This document shows, one piece after another, positions 15,310 to 24,558 of a DNA stretch of 64,000 bases (within the stretch, counting starts at the first letter, position 1; the number at the start of each line of letters is the position of its first letter). Source of the stretch: Nocardia asteroides (GTDB lineage: Bacteria > Actinomycetota > Actinomycetes > Mycobacteriales > Mycobacteriaceae); assembly GCF_021183625.1 (NCBI RefSeq), contig NZ_CP089214.1, positions 5,518,001 to 5,582,000 of the forward strand. Reading direction: 5' to 3'. The position numbers were made by a program, and so were the translations under genes. The notes beneath the pieces were generated by a model that saw nothing but the letters and a program-made list of their open reading frames with translations, searched no databases and had not been told where the DNA came from.

Positions 15310-16548
15310 TCACCGCGGGGGTTCCGTCCGGTCGCCGCCGATCACCCCACCCGCCACCATGCGCGGAATCTCGCCGAGCAGCTCGTCGGTGTTCTCCTGG
15401 TTGACCAGGTAGTCCGGCCGCTGGTGCTCGGAATCGCCCGCACCCCGTCCACGCCCCGCACCGCCGCCGAACATGCCGGGGTAGCCGGTGGCCGATCGCG
15501 TGCCCTGCGCCTGCGTGGCTGCCGCCGCTGCGGCGGCCGGAGCCGCAGTGCTCCCCGGGCCGCCAGGGATGCTGCGCCCCGGCCCCGGCTGGTTGGTGGT
15601 ACTCGGCGATCCCGGTGAACTCGTCGGTGTACCGCTCGGCGTGTACCCCGGCGTGCTGCTCGGTGTCGTGCTCGTCGACACTGTGCTCGTCGGAACCGTG
15701 CTCGCGGGAACCGTGCGGCTCGGATCGTTCGTCGTTCGCGGAGCCGAATCATTCGATGTCGCCTGCTGATTCGTGCTGCTCGGCACCGTGCCCGCAGGCG
15801 TGGTCTCGGTCCCGTCCGGCTGCTCGGTGCTCTCCAGCTGCTCCTCGGTGCTCTCCGGCACGCCCTCGCCGTTCTCCTCGGACTTCTCCGCATCCTCGGC
15901 GCTCGGCGTACCCGTACCCGGCACCCCGCTGCCCACCGGCCCGGTGGCACCGGGCAAGTCCCCGGTGCCACCGGCCGGGACGTACCTGCCCGGCGGCGGC
16001 GCCGCGATATCCGGCGAGACCGTAGGGCTGATCGGCGTCGGCAGCACCGGAATCTGCCCGTCCACCTGCCCGAACGGCTCCACATACCGCTGCCGCATCT
16101 CGGTGCGCGCCACCTGCGCCGCCTCCGACTGCTCCCGCTGCAGATCCCATCGGTGCGGCGGCCACGCCCACGACGTCCAGCTCACCTCCACCGGCTCCGG
16201 AATCGCGTTCTTCGTGTCCACGATCGCCGTCGCCGCGTCCCGCACCCGGGTATACATCTCCGCGAGCGCCGGACTCAACTGCTGCGCATCCGCCGCGTAC
16301 CGCGCGATCGACGCCTTCGCCTCCTCGGCCGCCGGCCCGGACCAGGACTGCGAGATGGAGTTCTGAATAGAACGCGCGAAGGTAGCCAGCCCCTGCTCCC
16401 ACAGCTGGTGCACCTCCCAGTACTTCTGCGCCTGCTCCACCGCCTCCGTCGTATCCAGCGGATCGAACGCGTTCTTGATATCGGGGTGCTCCCAGCTGTC
16501 CGTCTGCTCGCCGCCGCCAGGGATGCTGGTCTGCTCGTAAGCGGTCAT
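15310..16548 (-). CDS. PPE/WXG-like secreted protein with Pro/Ser/Thr-rich tail
   Basis: 412 residues. Residues 30-130 are a helical hairpin of the WXG100/PPE type: YWEVHQLWEQGLATFARSIQ, then SISQSWSGPAAEEAKASIARY, where the W-S-G turn fits the WXG motif. After residue 170 the chain is low-complexity Pro/Gly/Thr/Ser (many PST repeats) and ends with a Gly-rich stretch. No signal peptide, consistent with type VII secretion. Its ATG overlaps the stop of the preceding small helical gene (ATGA), suggesting the two proteins pair. Substrate status is inferred. Confidence 0.6.
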   Translation of the reverse strand: MTAYEQTSIPGGGEQTDSWEHPDIKNAFDPLDTTEAVEQAQKYWEVHQLWEQGLATFARSIQNSISQSWSGPAAEEAKASIARYAADAQQLSPALAEMYTRVRDAATAIVDTKNAIPEPVEVSWTSWAWPPHRWDLQREQSEAAQVARTEMRQRYVEPFGQVDGQIPVLPTPISPTVSPDIAAPPPGRYVPAGGTGDLPGATGPVGSGVPGTGTPSAEDAEKSEENGEGVPESTEEQLESTEQPDGTETTPAGTVPSSTNQQATSNDSAPRTTNDPSRTVPASTVPTSTVSTSTTPSSTPGYTPSGTPTSSPGSPSTTNQPGPGRSIPGGPGSTAAPAAAAAAATQAQGTRSATGYPGMFGGGAGRGRGAGDSEHQRPDYLVNQENTDELLGEIPRMVAGGVIGGDRTEPPR

Positions 16549-17018
16549 CGGGCACTCCCATCGGGGAGAAGGTAGGGACCGAAGGGCACACCTGCCTGCG
16601 GTCGATCGGGAAGCGTCTGGTTCAGCCGGTCGAATTCGGCTGCGAACGCGGAGTCGGTGTCGCTCATCCGTTGCCGAGCTATACGATGCACTTCCTGGAT
16701 GTCTTCGACGATTCGCAGGTGCTGCTCCATCACAGCGTGCACGCTGTTGTCATTCGCCGATCCTTTGGCCTTTGCCCGGAAGCGCTTGACCACGGCGCCC
16801 GCCGACACCATCTCGGGGTTCCGGTCGCCGATACGCCAGTCCTCGACATCGGCAACCGAAACCATGATGTTCATGATGTTCTGGATGACGAGCTTGAACT
16901 CCTCGCAATCGCGGTCGATATAGACGAAGTCTTCGGGGCTCATCGCCAGTGCGGCCGAGCCACCGCCTACGTCGTCGAGGACCGTTTGCAGCGGTCTCGG
17001 TGTCTGCGGTTCGTTCAC
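16545..17018 (-). CDS. small helical protein, putative partner of the PPE-like protein
   Basis: 157 residues, mostly predicted helix: MSPEDFVYIDRDCEEFKLVI, then SVADVEDWRIGD, and a long helix through AVMEQHLRIVEDIQEVHRI. This could play the PE/WXG role in a two-protein secreted complex, but no YxxxD/E secretion signal is certain at the C-terminus. GTG 17018 follows GGGGAGGA. It is translationally coupled to the PPE-like gene and lies 23 bp downstream of the DUF3558 lipoprotein gene. I do not recognise a named family. Confidence 0.6.
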   Translation of the reverse strand: MNEPQTPRPLQTVLDDVGGGSAALAMSPEDFVYIDRDCEEFKLVIQNIMNIMVSVADVEDWRIGDRNPEMVSAGAVVKRFRAKAKGSANDNSVHAVMEQHLRIVEDIQEVHRIARQRMSDTDSAFAAEFDRLNQTLPDRPQAGVPFGPYLLPDGSAR

Positions 17019-17041
17019 GATGTCCTCCCCAGTCTTCCTGC

Positions 17042-17581
17042 TCAGCTGTCAGCCGGAAGCACGCCGACCACCTTTTCGGTGAGAGTGGTTGCCAAAGCGC
17101 AGGAATCGAGGCTTCCGGTCTTCTTCCGCGAACTCGGATTCGTCAGCAGTATCTCGAGGCTGCCGCCGGCAATCTGCACGTTGACGTTGCATTGTTCCGA
17201 CGGCCGCTCGACATCTTTCCGGGTGGATATAGCGGCGCGTCCCGCCGCCGTGAAATCGCGAGCATCAGGGAGCTTCTTGGCTCGGACCATGTCGACCGTC
17301 ACATTGGTCGTTGCGATGGTTGCCGAGTAGCCGTCTACCTGGGACCACACACATCCACGCCACTGCAACCCATCGGCGCCGTTGTTGTCATTCTTGGTCT
17401 TGGCCCGCAATCCCTCGGAGTCCAGCACGTTCTGCGGGATATCCGCGCAGGGATCGAAGGCGGTCGGTGCGCCTGCGAGAGTTGTGGTGGTTGCCGGGGG
17501 TGACCCCGAATCACCCGACGAATCACATCCCGCGACAGCGAAAACGGTGAGAGCGGCGAGCGCCGCGGTGCCGAATCTCAC
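17042..17581 (-). CDS. DUF3558 lipoprotein
   Basis: 179 residues with a lipoprotein signal peptide: a hydrophobic stretch ending in FAVAGC with the lipidated Cys at residue 19, then a Ser/Gly/Thr linker. The mature part starts FDPCADIPQNVLDSEGL and contains WRGCVWS, the two-Cys arrangement of DUF3558 proteins, which are surface lipoproteins of Nocardia and mycobacteria with no known function. First gene of the four-gene minus-strand cassette with the PPE/EspG-like genes. Divergent from hrcA. Confidence 0.8.
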   Translation of the reverse strand: MRFGTAALAALTVFAVAGCDSSGDSGSPPATTTTLAGAPTAFDPCADIPQNVLDSEGLRAKTKNDNNGADGLQWRGCVWSQVDGYSATIATTNVTVDMVRAKKLPDARDFTAAGRAAISTRKDVERPSEQCNVNVQIAGGSLEILLTNPSSRKKTGSLDSCALATTLTEKVVGVLPADS

Positions 17582-17734
17582 GAGTCCCCCTCGAAGCCGA
17601 CGTCCCCCTGGTCTGGCCAGTGACGCTACCGGCGCACCCGGACCCGGGCAAGGCGCCTGTGGACAACTCCCGTCAACCCGGGCGATCCATCCACAGCCCC
17701 GGTCCGGAACGGGGGATATCGGGGGTCGGGCACC

Positions 17735-17760
17735 TAGACTGAAGGGGCAAGCGAGGAGGT
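17735..17760 (+). promoter_or_regulatory. -10 box and ribosome site of hrcA
   Basis: TAGACT (17735-17740) is followed by GAGGAGGT (17753-17760), 5 nt before the GTG start. No CIRCE element (TTAGCACTC-N9-GAGTGCTAA) is visible here. Confidence 0.45.
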
Positions 17761-17765
17761 AGGCC

Positions 17766-18797
17766 GTGTCGAGTACCGAGGATCGTCGTTTCGAAGTTCT
17801 GCGGGCGATCGTTGCCGACTACGTCGCGACCAAGGAGCCGATCGGGTCGAAGACGCTGGTCGAGCGGCACAACCTGGGCGTATCCAGTGCCACGGTGCGC
17901 AATGACATGGCGGTGCTGGAGGCGGAGGGGTACATCGCGCAGCCGCACACCAGCTCGGGGCGAATTCCGACGGACAAGGGGTATCGGCAGTTCGTGGATC
18001 GGATCGCCGAGGTGAAGCCGCTCTCGTCGGCGGAGCGGCGGGCGATTCTGGAGTTCCTGGAGTCCGGGGTCGATCTGGACGACGTGCTGCGGCGCGGGGT
18101 GCGGCTGCTCGCGCAGCTGACCAGGCAGGTCGCGGTGGTGCAGTACCCGACGGTGTCGGCGTCGACGGTGCGGCACATCGAGGTGGTCGCGCTGAATCCG
18201 GCGCGGTTGCTGCTGGTGCTGATCACCGACACCGGGCGGGTCGATCAGCGGATCGTCGAGCTCGGTGCGCTGGTTGACGACGAGGACCTGGCGGCGCTGC
18301 GCGCGCTGCTCGGTGGCGCGATGGACGGCAAGCGCCTGGCCACCGCATCGGCGGCGGTCGCGGCGCTGCCGGAGAATGCGCCGGGGAAGCTGCGGGATGT
18401 GCTGATCCGGGTGTCGACGGTGCTGGTGGAGACGCTGGTGGAGCACCCGGAGGAGCGGCTGGTGCTCGGCGGCACGGCGAACCTGACCCGCAATGCCGGC
18501 GACTTCGGGCTGCCGGGTTCGCTGCGCACGGTGCTGGAGGCGCTGGAGGAACAGGTGGTGGTGCTCAAGCTGCTCGCGGCCGCGCAGCAGCCTGGCACGA
18601 TCACGGTCCGGATCGGCGAGGAGACGCAGGTCGAGGAGATGCGCGGGACGTCGGTCGTGACCACGGGGTACGGTTCGGCAGGGGCGGTTCTCGGTGGCAT
18701 GGGGGTGCTGGGCCCGACGCGCATGGATTACCCGGGCACGATCGCCTCGGTGGCGGCGGTAGCCCGGTATATCGGCGAAGTGCTGGGCGGACGCTGA
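17766..18797 (+). CDS. hrcA: heat-inducible transcription repressor HrcA
   Basis: 343 residues, the normal length. N-terminal winged helix: VLRAIVADYVATKEPIGSKTL and LGVSSATVRNDMAVLEAEGY, followed by the family marker SSGRIPTDKGYRQFVDRI. The GAF-like domain and insert follow, and the C-terminus has GPTRMDYPGTIASVAAVARY, the HrcA end motif. HrcA represses groE-type chaperone genes through CIRCE. It precedes dnaJ by 164 bp, the usual actinobacterial hrcA-dnaJ2-rsmE order. Confidence 0.95.
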   Translation: MSSTEDRRFEVLRAIVADYVATKEPIGSKTLVERHNLGVSSATVRNDMAVLEAEGYIAQPHTSSGRIPTDKGYRQFVDRIAEVKPLSSAERRAILEFLESGVDLDDVLRRGVRLLAQLTRQVAVVQYPTVSASTVRHIEVVALNPARLLLVLITDTGRVDQRIVELGALVDDEDLAALRALLGGAMDGKRLATASAAVAALPENAPGKLRDVLIRVSTVLVETLVEHPEERLVLGGTANLTRNAGDFGLPGSLRTVLEALEEQVVVLKLLAAAQQPGTITVRIGEETQVEEMRGTSVVTTGYGSAGAVLGGMGVLGPTRMDYPGTIASVAAVARYIGEVLGGR

Positions 18798-18854
18798 GGT
18801 CCGTTCGGGCCTTCGGGGGACTCCGTTGCCGGGCCGCGCGCCCGAGCGGATAAA

Positions 18855-18875
18855 GTTGAGTGCATCCGACTAAGG
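18855..18875 (+). promoter_or_regulatory. possible degenerate HAIR (HspR) box before dnaJ
   Basis: GTTGAGT-N7-ACTAAGG matches the HAIR consensus CTTGAGT-N7-ACTCAAG at 11 of 14 arm positions with the exact 7-bp spacer. TAAAGT (18851-18856) overlapping its left edge could be the -10 box. Confidence 0.35.
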
Positions 18876-18961
18876 CCGGTGTCGGGGCCGGCCCGGCGGC
18901 GATGTGTGCCGCGCGGACCGGCCGGTACCGGGAAACGGCGACCAAGGACTAGAGAAGCGAA

Positions 18962-20113
18962 GTGGCACGGGACTACTACGGACTGCTCGGCGTCGCGAAG
19001 AACGCGACCGATCAGGAGATCAAGCGCGCCTACCGCAAGCTGGCGCGGGAGCTCCACCCGGACGTCAACCCCGAGGAGACGGCGCAAGCGAAGTTCCGGG
19101 AAGTGTCGACCGCCTACGAGGTGCTGACCGACCCGGAGAAGCGTCGCATCGTCGACCTGGGCGGTGATCCGCTGGAGAACGGCGGCGGAGCGGGCGGCTT
19201 CTCCGGCGCCGGCTTCGGCGGCCTGGGTGACGTCTTCGAGGCCTTCTTCGGCGGGATGAACTCCGGCGGGGGGCAGCGCAAGCCGCGCGGCCGGGTGCAG
19301 CCCGGCGCCGACTCGCTGCTGCGCACCCGGCTGAGCCTGGCGGAGTGTGCGGTCGGCGTGACCAAGCACCTGACGGTCGACACCGCGATCCTCTGCGACC
19401 TCTGCCACGGCAAAGGCACCAACGGCGACTCCAAGCCGGTGCGCTGCGAGACCTGTGGCGGCGCGGGCGAGGTGCAGTCGGTGCAGCGGTCGTTCCTCGG
19501 CCAGGTGCTCACCTCGCGGCCCTGCCCCACCTGCCGCGGTGCGGGCGAGACCATTCCGGACCCGTGCAACAAGTGCGGTGGCGACGGCCGGATCCGTGCC
19601 CGGCGGGAGATCGCCGCGCCGATCCCGGCTGGGGTGGCGAACGGGATGCGGGTGCGGCTGGCCGCGCAGGGCGAGGTCGGTCCCGGCGGCGGGCACGCGG
19701 GCGATCTGTACGTCGAGGTGGTCGAGCAGCCGCACGACGTGTTCGTCCGCGATGGCGACGACCTGCACTGCACCATCCGGGTGCCGATGGTGGACGCCGC
19801 GCTCGGCACCACCGTGGTGATCGACACCATCCTGGACGGGCCGACCGAGCTGACCATCCCGCCGGGCACGCAGCCCGGCGAGATCTCGGTGCTGCGCGGG
19901 CACGGCATGCCGAAGCTGCGGTCGGGGGCGCGCGGGGATCTGCTCGCGCACCTGGAGATCGTGGTGCCGTCGAAGCTGGACAGTAAGCAGAACGACCTGC
20001 TGCGCAAGTACAAGGGGCTGCGCGAACGCGACCGGGCCGAGGTGGTCTCGGCGCAGTCCGAGCACAACAGCGGGCTCTTCGCCCGGCTGCGGGCGTCGTT
20101 CAGCGGTCGCTGA
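18962..20113 (+). CDS. dnaJ: chaperone DnaJ (DnaJ2 type)
   Basis: 383 residues. Hsp40 co-chaperone that stimulates DnaK ATPase. The J domain covers residues 1-65 with HPD in ELHPDVNPEE. A Gly-rich linker (GGGAGGFSGAGFGG) follows. Four zinc-binding CxxCxGxG repeats are present: CDLCHGKG, CETCGGAG, CPTCRGAG and CNKCGGDG. The C-terminal beta domain includes DLYVEVVEQPHDVFVRDGDD. GTG start 3 nt after GAGAAGCGA. It follows hrcA and directly precedes rsmE, so it corresponds to the second dnaJ of actinobacteria, not the dnaK-operon copy. Confidence 0.95.
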   Translation: MARDYYGLLGVAKNATDQEIKRAYRKLARELHPDVNPEETAQAKFREVSTAYEVLTDPEKRRIVDLGGDPLENGGGAGGFSGAGFGGLGDVFEAFFGGMNSGGGQRKPRGRVQPGADSLLRTRLSLAECAVGVTKHLTVDTAILCDLCHGKGTNGDSKPVRCETCGGAGEVQSVQRSFLGQVLTSRPCPTCRGAGETIPDPCNKCGGDGRIRARREIAAPIPAGVANGMRVRLAAQGEVGPGGGHAGDLYVEVVEQPHDVFVRDGDDLHCTIRVPMVDAALGTTVVIDTILDGPTELTIPPGTQPGEISVLRGHGMPKLRSGARGDLLAHLEIVVPSKLDSKQNDLLRKYKGLRERDRAEVVSAQSEHNSGLFARLRASFSGR

Positions 20114-20115
20114 GC

Positions 20116-20856
20116 GTGGCCGCGACGGTCTTCTACCTGGACGACATTCCGCAGCCCGGTGGGGTCGCGGTGCTGGACGGGCCGGAGGGCAGGCATGCCG
20201 CCACCGTGCGGCGCATCCGGGTGGGGGAGCCGATCACGCTCTCCGACGGGCGCGGGGTGGTCGCGGAGTCCGAGGTGGTCGCGGCGCAGAAGGATCGGCT
20301 GGAGCTCGCGGTGCTGGATCGGCGGGTCGCCGTGCCCGCCGCGCCGCCGGTGACGGTGGTGCAGGCGCTGCCCAAGTCGGATCGGTCCGAGCTCGCGGTC
20401 GAGCTCATGACCGAGGCGGGGGCCGATGTGATCGTGCCCTGGCAGGCGGCGCGCTGTATCGCCAACTGGGAGGGTAAGGCCGCGAAGGGCGTCGAGAAGT
20501 GGCGGGCGGCGGCGCGGGCCGCGGCGCGGCAGTCGCGGCGGGTCTACATTCCCGAGGTCACCGAGGTCCGGCGGACGCGGGAGGTGGCGGAGCTGGTGCG
20601 CGTGACCGTCGCGGACGGGGGAGTGGTGGCGGCGCTGCACGAGTCCGGGGCGGGGCGGTTCGGCGCGCTGCCGTTCGGAACGGCGTCGCGGGTGGTGCTG
20701 ATCGTCGGCCCCGAGGGTGGGCTGGACGATGCCGAGATCGCGACTTTCACCGAGGCAGGGGCGACCGCCGCGCTACTCGGCCCGACCGTGCTGCGCACCT
20801 CGACCGCGGCCGCTGTCGCCCTCGGCGCGCTCGGTGCCCTCACTTCGCGCTGGTGA
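20116..20856 (+). CDS. rsmE: 16S rRNA (uracil-1498-N3)-methyltransferase
   Basis: 246 residues. Methylates N3 of U1498 in 16S rRNA with SAM. The N-terminal PUA-like part carries GRHAATVRRIRVGEPITLSD, the RsmE lead motif; the SPOUT knot has LIVGPEGGLDDAEI and LGPTVLRTSTAA, the SAM-binding loops. GTG start 3 bp after dnaJ, so co-transcribed. Length and motif order are standard. Confidence 0.93.
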   Translation: MAATVFYLDDIPQPGGVAVLDGPEGRHAATVRRIRVGEPITLSDGRGVVAESEVVAAQKDRLELAVLDRRVAVPAAPPVTVVQALPKSDRSELAVELMTEAGADVIVPWQAARCIANWEGKAAKGVEKWRAAARAAARQSRRVYIPEVTEVRRTREVAELVRVTVADGGVVAALHESGAGRFGALPFGTASRVVLIVGPEGGLDDAEIATFTEAGATAALLGPTVLRTSTAAAVALGALGALTSRW

Positions 20857-20933
20857 GAAAACCGTGCCGCGCTTCGTGACCGCACGCGAGTGCCGTTAAC
20901 CACACTCGGGGTCTTCCACCTCGCTCCGCCAGC

Positions 20934-21060
20934 GCCGCGACAGGGCGGTGCCGCGACAGGGCGGTGCCGCGACAGGGCAGCGCCGCGACGGGGCAGCGCG
21001 ACGACAGGCGGCGCGACGACAGGGCGGCGCGACGACAGGGCGGCGCGACGACAGGGCGGT
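20934..21060. repeat. tandem array of eight 15-16-bp units
   Basis: Eight head-to-tail units of the pattern G(C/A)CG(C/A)CGACAGGGC(G/A)G(T/C). Unit starts: 20934, 20950, 20966, 20982, 20998 (15 bp), 21013, 21029 and 21045. The first four units begin GCCGCGAC, the last four GCGACGAC, as if two variants had expanded in turn. It lies between the convergent ends of rsmE and an MFS gene. No spacer structure, so it is not CRISPR. Confidence 0.9.
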
Positions 21061-21100
21061 GCGGCAGCCTCGTTCAGCCCCGCGGGTGCGTGATTCCCGC

Positions 21101-22309
21101 CTACCGCCCCGCCCCGACCAATTCGACCTCCACCCCTGGCACAACCCGCTCTCCCCGAACCACGACAACCACCGCACCCCCGGCCAGCACCAGCAGTACC
21201 CCGACCCCGGCGACCAACCCGGCCCACCCGAACCTCGCGAATACCAGCCCGGACAACCCGCCGAGCACCGCACTCCCCAGGTAGTAGCAGAACAGGTACA
21301 GCGACGAGGCCGCCGCGCGATTCCCGCCCACCGCCACGACCCCAACCCAGGCGCTCGCGACGGCGTGCGCGCCGAAGAAACCGGCCGTGAAAAGCAGGAT
21401 CCCGGCCAGGAGCAGCGGCAGCCGATCGGGCAGCGACAGCGCGGCCCCGACCGCGGTGAGCACGACCGACCCCGCCAGCACCGGCCCGCGCCCGAAACGA
21501 TCGGCGAGCCACCCGGCGGTCGTCGAAGCGACGGTCCCCGCCAGGTACAGCACGAACACCAGCCCGGCCACGCTCGCGGGCAGCCCGAACGGCTCGGCGA
21601 GCAGCCGGAACCCCAGGTAGTTGTAGACCGACACGAACCCACCCATCAGCACGAAGGCCAGCGCGAACAGCGCGAGCAGCTGCGGCCGGCGGCACTGGGC
21701 CGGGAGCGCACCCCACCCCCCGGAGGTCGACGGCCGGAACCCGCGCGAAGCGGGCAGCACCCGCACGAACCACACCGTGCACAGCGCCCCGACCACCGCG
21801 ATCACCGCCTGCGCCCAGCGCCACGAGGTGTGGTCGAGTGCGAAGGCCGGGATCAGCCTGCCGGTCAGCCCACCCAGCGTCGTACCGGAGACGTAGACAC
21901 CCATGGCGGCGCCCAACCGGCCCGCGTCGACCTCCTCCGCCAGGTAGGCCATGGCCACCGCGGGCACCCCGGCCAGCGTGATGCCCTGCACCGCGCGGGC
22001 GGCCAGCAGCACGTCCAGCGTCGGCGCCAGCGGGAGCAGCAGCCCGATACCCGCGGAGACCGCGGCCGACCAGACCATCACCCTGGTCCGCCCGAACCGC
22101 CCGGAGAGCGCGCTCACCGGGATGATCGCCAGCGCCAGGAAACCGGTGGTGAGCGAGACCGCGAGCGCCGCCCGCGCGGGCGCCACGCCGAACGCCGCCG
22201 CGAGGCTCGGCAGCAGCGCCTGCGCGCTGTACATCGAGGCGAAGGTGGTCAGCCCCGCCGCGAAGAGCGCGGTGACGATCCGCCGCTCCCGCCCGCTCGA
22301 TCCACTCAT
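21101..22309 (-). CDS. MFS transporter (DHA1-like exporter)
   Basis: 402 residues with 12 predicted membrane helices. MFS hallmarks: the loop 2-3 motif as SALSGRFGRTRVMV and the symmetric loop 8-9 motif GWLADRFGRGPVLAG; SGTTLGGLTGRLIPAF fits the antiporter motif C region in helix 5. It resembles the YnfM/arabinose-efflux type of small-molecule exporters. ATG 22309 is chosen because longer starts (22351) would run into the operator dyad. Divergent from a LysR regulator, which probably controls it. Substrate unknown. Confidence 0.85.
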   Translation of the reverse strand: MSGSSGRERRIVTALFAAGLTTFASMYSAQALLPSLAAAFGVAPARAALAVSLTTGFLALAIIPVSALSGRFGRTRVMVWSAAVSAGIGLLLPLAPTLDVLLAARAVQGITLAGVPAVAMAYLAEEVDAGRLGAAMGVYVSGTTLGGLTGRLIPAFALDHTSWRWAQAVIAVVGALCTVWFVRVLPASRGFRPSTSGGWGALPAQCRRPQLLALFALAFVLMGGFVSVYNYLGFRLLAEPFGLPASVAGLVFVLYLAGTVASTTAGWLADRFGRGPVLAGSVVLTAVGAALSLPDRLPLLLAGILLFTAGFFGAHAVASAWVGVVAVGGNRAAASSLYLFCYYLGSAVLGGLSGLVFARFGWAGLVAGVGVLLVLAGGAVVVVVRGERVVPGVEVELVGAGR

Positions 22310-22352
22310 ATCGTCAGCCTGCGCCCGGCGTGATCGGCCAAGGAAATGCATA

Positions 22353-22369
22353 ATCAACCGTAAGTTGAT
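22353..22369. promoter_or_regulatory. LysR-type operator (ATCAAC-N5-GTTGAT)
   Basis: A perfect palindrome, 6-bp arms and a 5-bp centre, fitting the T-N11-A pattern of LysR boxes. It lies between the divergent MFS and LysR genes, 30 bp before the LysR start. Confidence 0.6.
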
Positions 22370-22398
22370 ACGAAATCCGCATTAGCAGAGGTGGCGGC

Positions 22399-23334
22399 AT
22401 GCTCGGTGACGACCTGACGTGGTTCATCACACTCGCCGAACTCGAGCACGTCGGCGCCACCGCCGACCGGCTGCACGTCGCGCAACCCACGCTCTCCCGG
22501 ATGCTGGCCCGGTTGGAGCGCAGGCTCGGCGTGCGGCTCTTCGACCGCACGGGCAAGCGGCTCCGGCTGAACGAGTTCGGCCGGGCCTACTACGAGCACG
22601 CCCGCCGCGCCCGCATCGAGCTGGACGCGGGCGCCAGGGCCGTCGCCGACCTCGCCGACCCGGCCGAGGGCACCGTGCGGCTCGCCTTCCTGCACTCCTT
22701 CGGCAGTTGGCTGGTACCCCAGCTGGTCGGCGATTTCCGCAGGCAGGCCGGGCGGGTGGCGGTCTCGCTGCACCAGGACGCGGCGGGCACCATCACCCGC
22801 ATGGTGCTCGACGGCGACGCCGACCTCGCCGTGGTCTCGCCGCGCCCGGCCGAACCGGGGCTCGGCTGGTCCGGGCTGCTGCGCCAGCCGCTGGTGCTCG
22901 CGGTCCCCGCCGGGCACCGGCTGGCCGGGAAGCGCCAGGCGAAGCTCGCCGAGCTGGCCGGCGAGGAGGTCATCGCCATGCGCCACGGCTACGGCATGCG
23001 CAGGCTGCTGGACGAACTCGCCGCGGCGGCCGGGCTGCACCCGCGCATCGCGTTCGAATCGAGCGATCTGGTGACGGTCACCGGGCTGGTGGCGGCCGGG
23101 CTCGGTGTGGCGCTGGTGCCGCTGGAGGACCCGCCGCCGGGCGCCACCCCGAGCCCGGCGGTAGCCAAGGTCCCGCTCGCCGATCCGGGCGCCGTCCGCG
23201 AGGTCGGGCTGGTGTGGGCAGCGGACCGGCCGATGCCGGAGGCGGCGCGCCGGTTCCGCGCCGTGATCGAGGGCTGGGCGGCCCGTCGTTCGCCGGGGGC
23301 ATATTCCCTGTCAGCTGTCGGTACCGGGCGGTAA
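22399..23334 (+). CDS. LysR-family regulator
   Basis: 311 residues. Helix-turn-helix at residues 5-60: TWFITLAELEHVGATADRLH, VAQPTLSRMLARLERRLG, VRLFDRTGKRLRLNEFG. Residues 95-290 form the ligand-binding domain (VRLAFLHSFGSWLVPQLV; ESSDLVTVTGLVAAGLGVALVP). ATG follows AGAGGTGGCGGC. The divergent MFS gene and the palindrome between them indicate local control. The inducer is unknown. Confidence 0.88.
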   Translation: MLGDDLTWFITLAELEHVGATADRLHVAQPTLSRMLARLERRLGVRLFDRTGKRLRLNEFGRAYYEHARRARIELDAGARAVADLADPAEGTVRLAFLHSFGSWLVPQLVGDFRRQAGRVAVSLHQDAAGTITRMVLDGDADLAVVSPRPAEPGLGWSGLLRQPLVLAVPAGHRLAGKRQAKLAELAGEEVIAMRHGYGMRRLLDELAAAAGLHPRIAFESSDLVTVTGLVAAGLGVALVPLEDPPPGATPSPAVAKVPLADPGAVREVGLVWAADRPMPEAARRFRAVIEGWAARRSPGAYSLSAVGTGR

Positions 23335-23423
23335 ACTGCGAGTCGGGAAGGGGCCGGTATCCGCGAGCGGCAGCCCCCGCCCGACCCCGGTTCCCCCGAG
23401 ATCGAAAGAGGCTGCGGCGACTT

Positions 23424-24536
<1,113 letters not shown>

Positions 24537-24546
24537 TCCGATTGCC

Positions 24547-24552
24547 TACCCT
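24547..24552 (+). promoter_or_regulatory. -10 box (TACCCT) possible leaderless promoter for ybeY
   Basis: TACCCT, 6 nt, then GTG 24559. An internal promoter in the phoH-era block is plausible; the gene may also be read from phoH. Confidence 0.35.
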
Positions 24553-24558
24553 GTGCAG

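Noticed and set aside
17582..17765. CIRCE element upstream of hrcA
   Set aside because: No TTAGCACTC or GAGTGCTAA half found; only a -10 box and ribosome site are supported.
20934..21060. Possible CRISPR array
   Set aside because: Units are contiguous 15-16-bp tandem repeats without spacers, and no cas genes are nearby.
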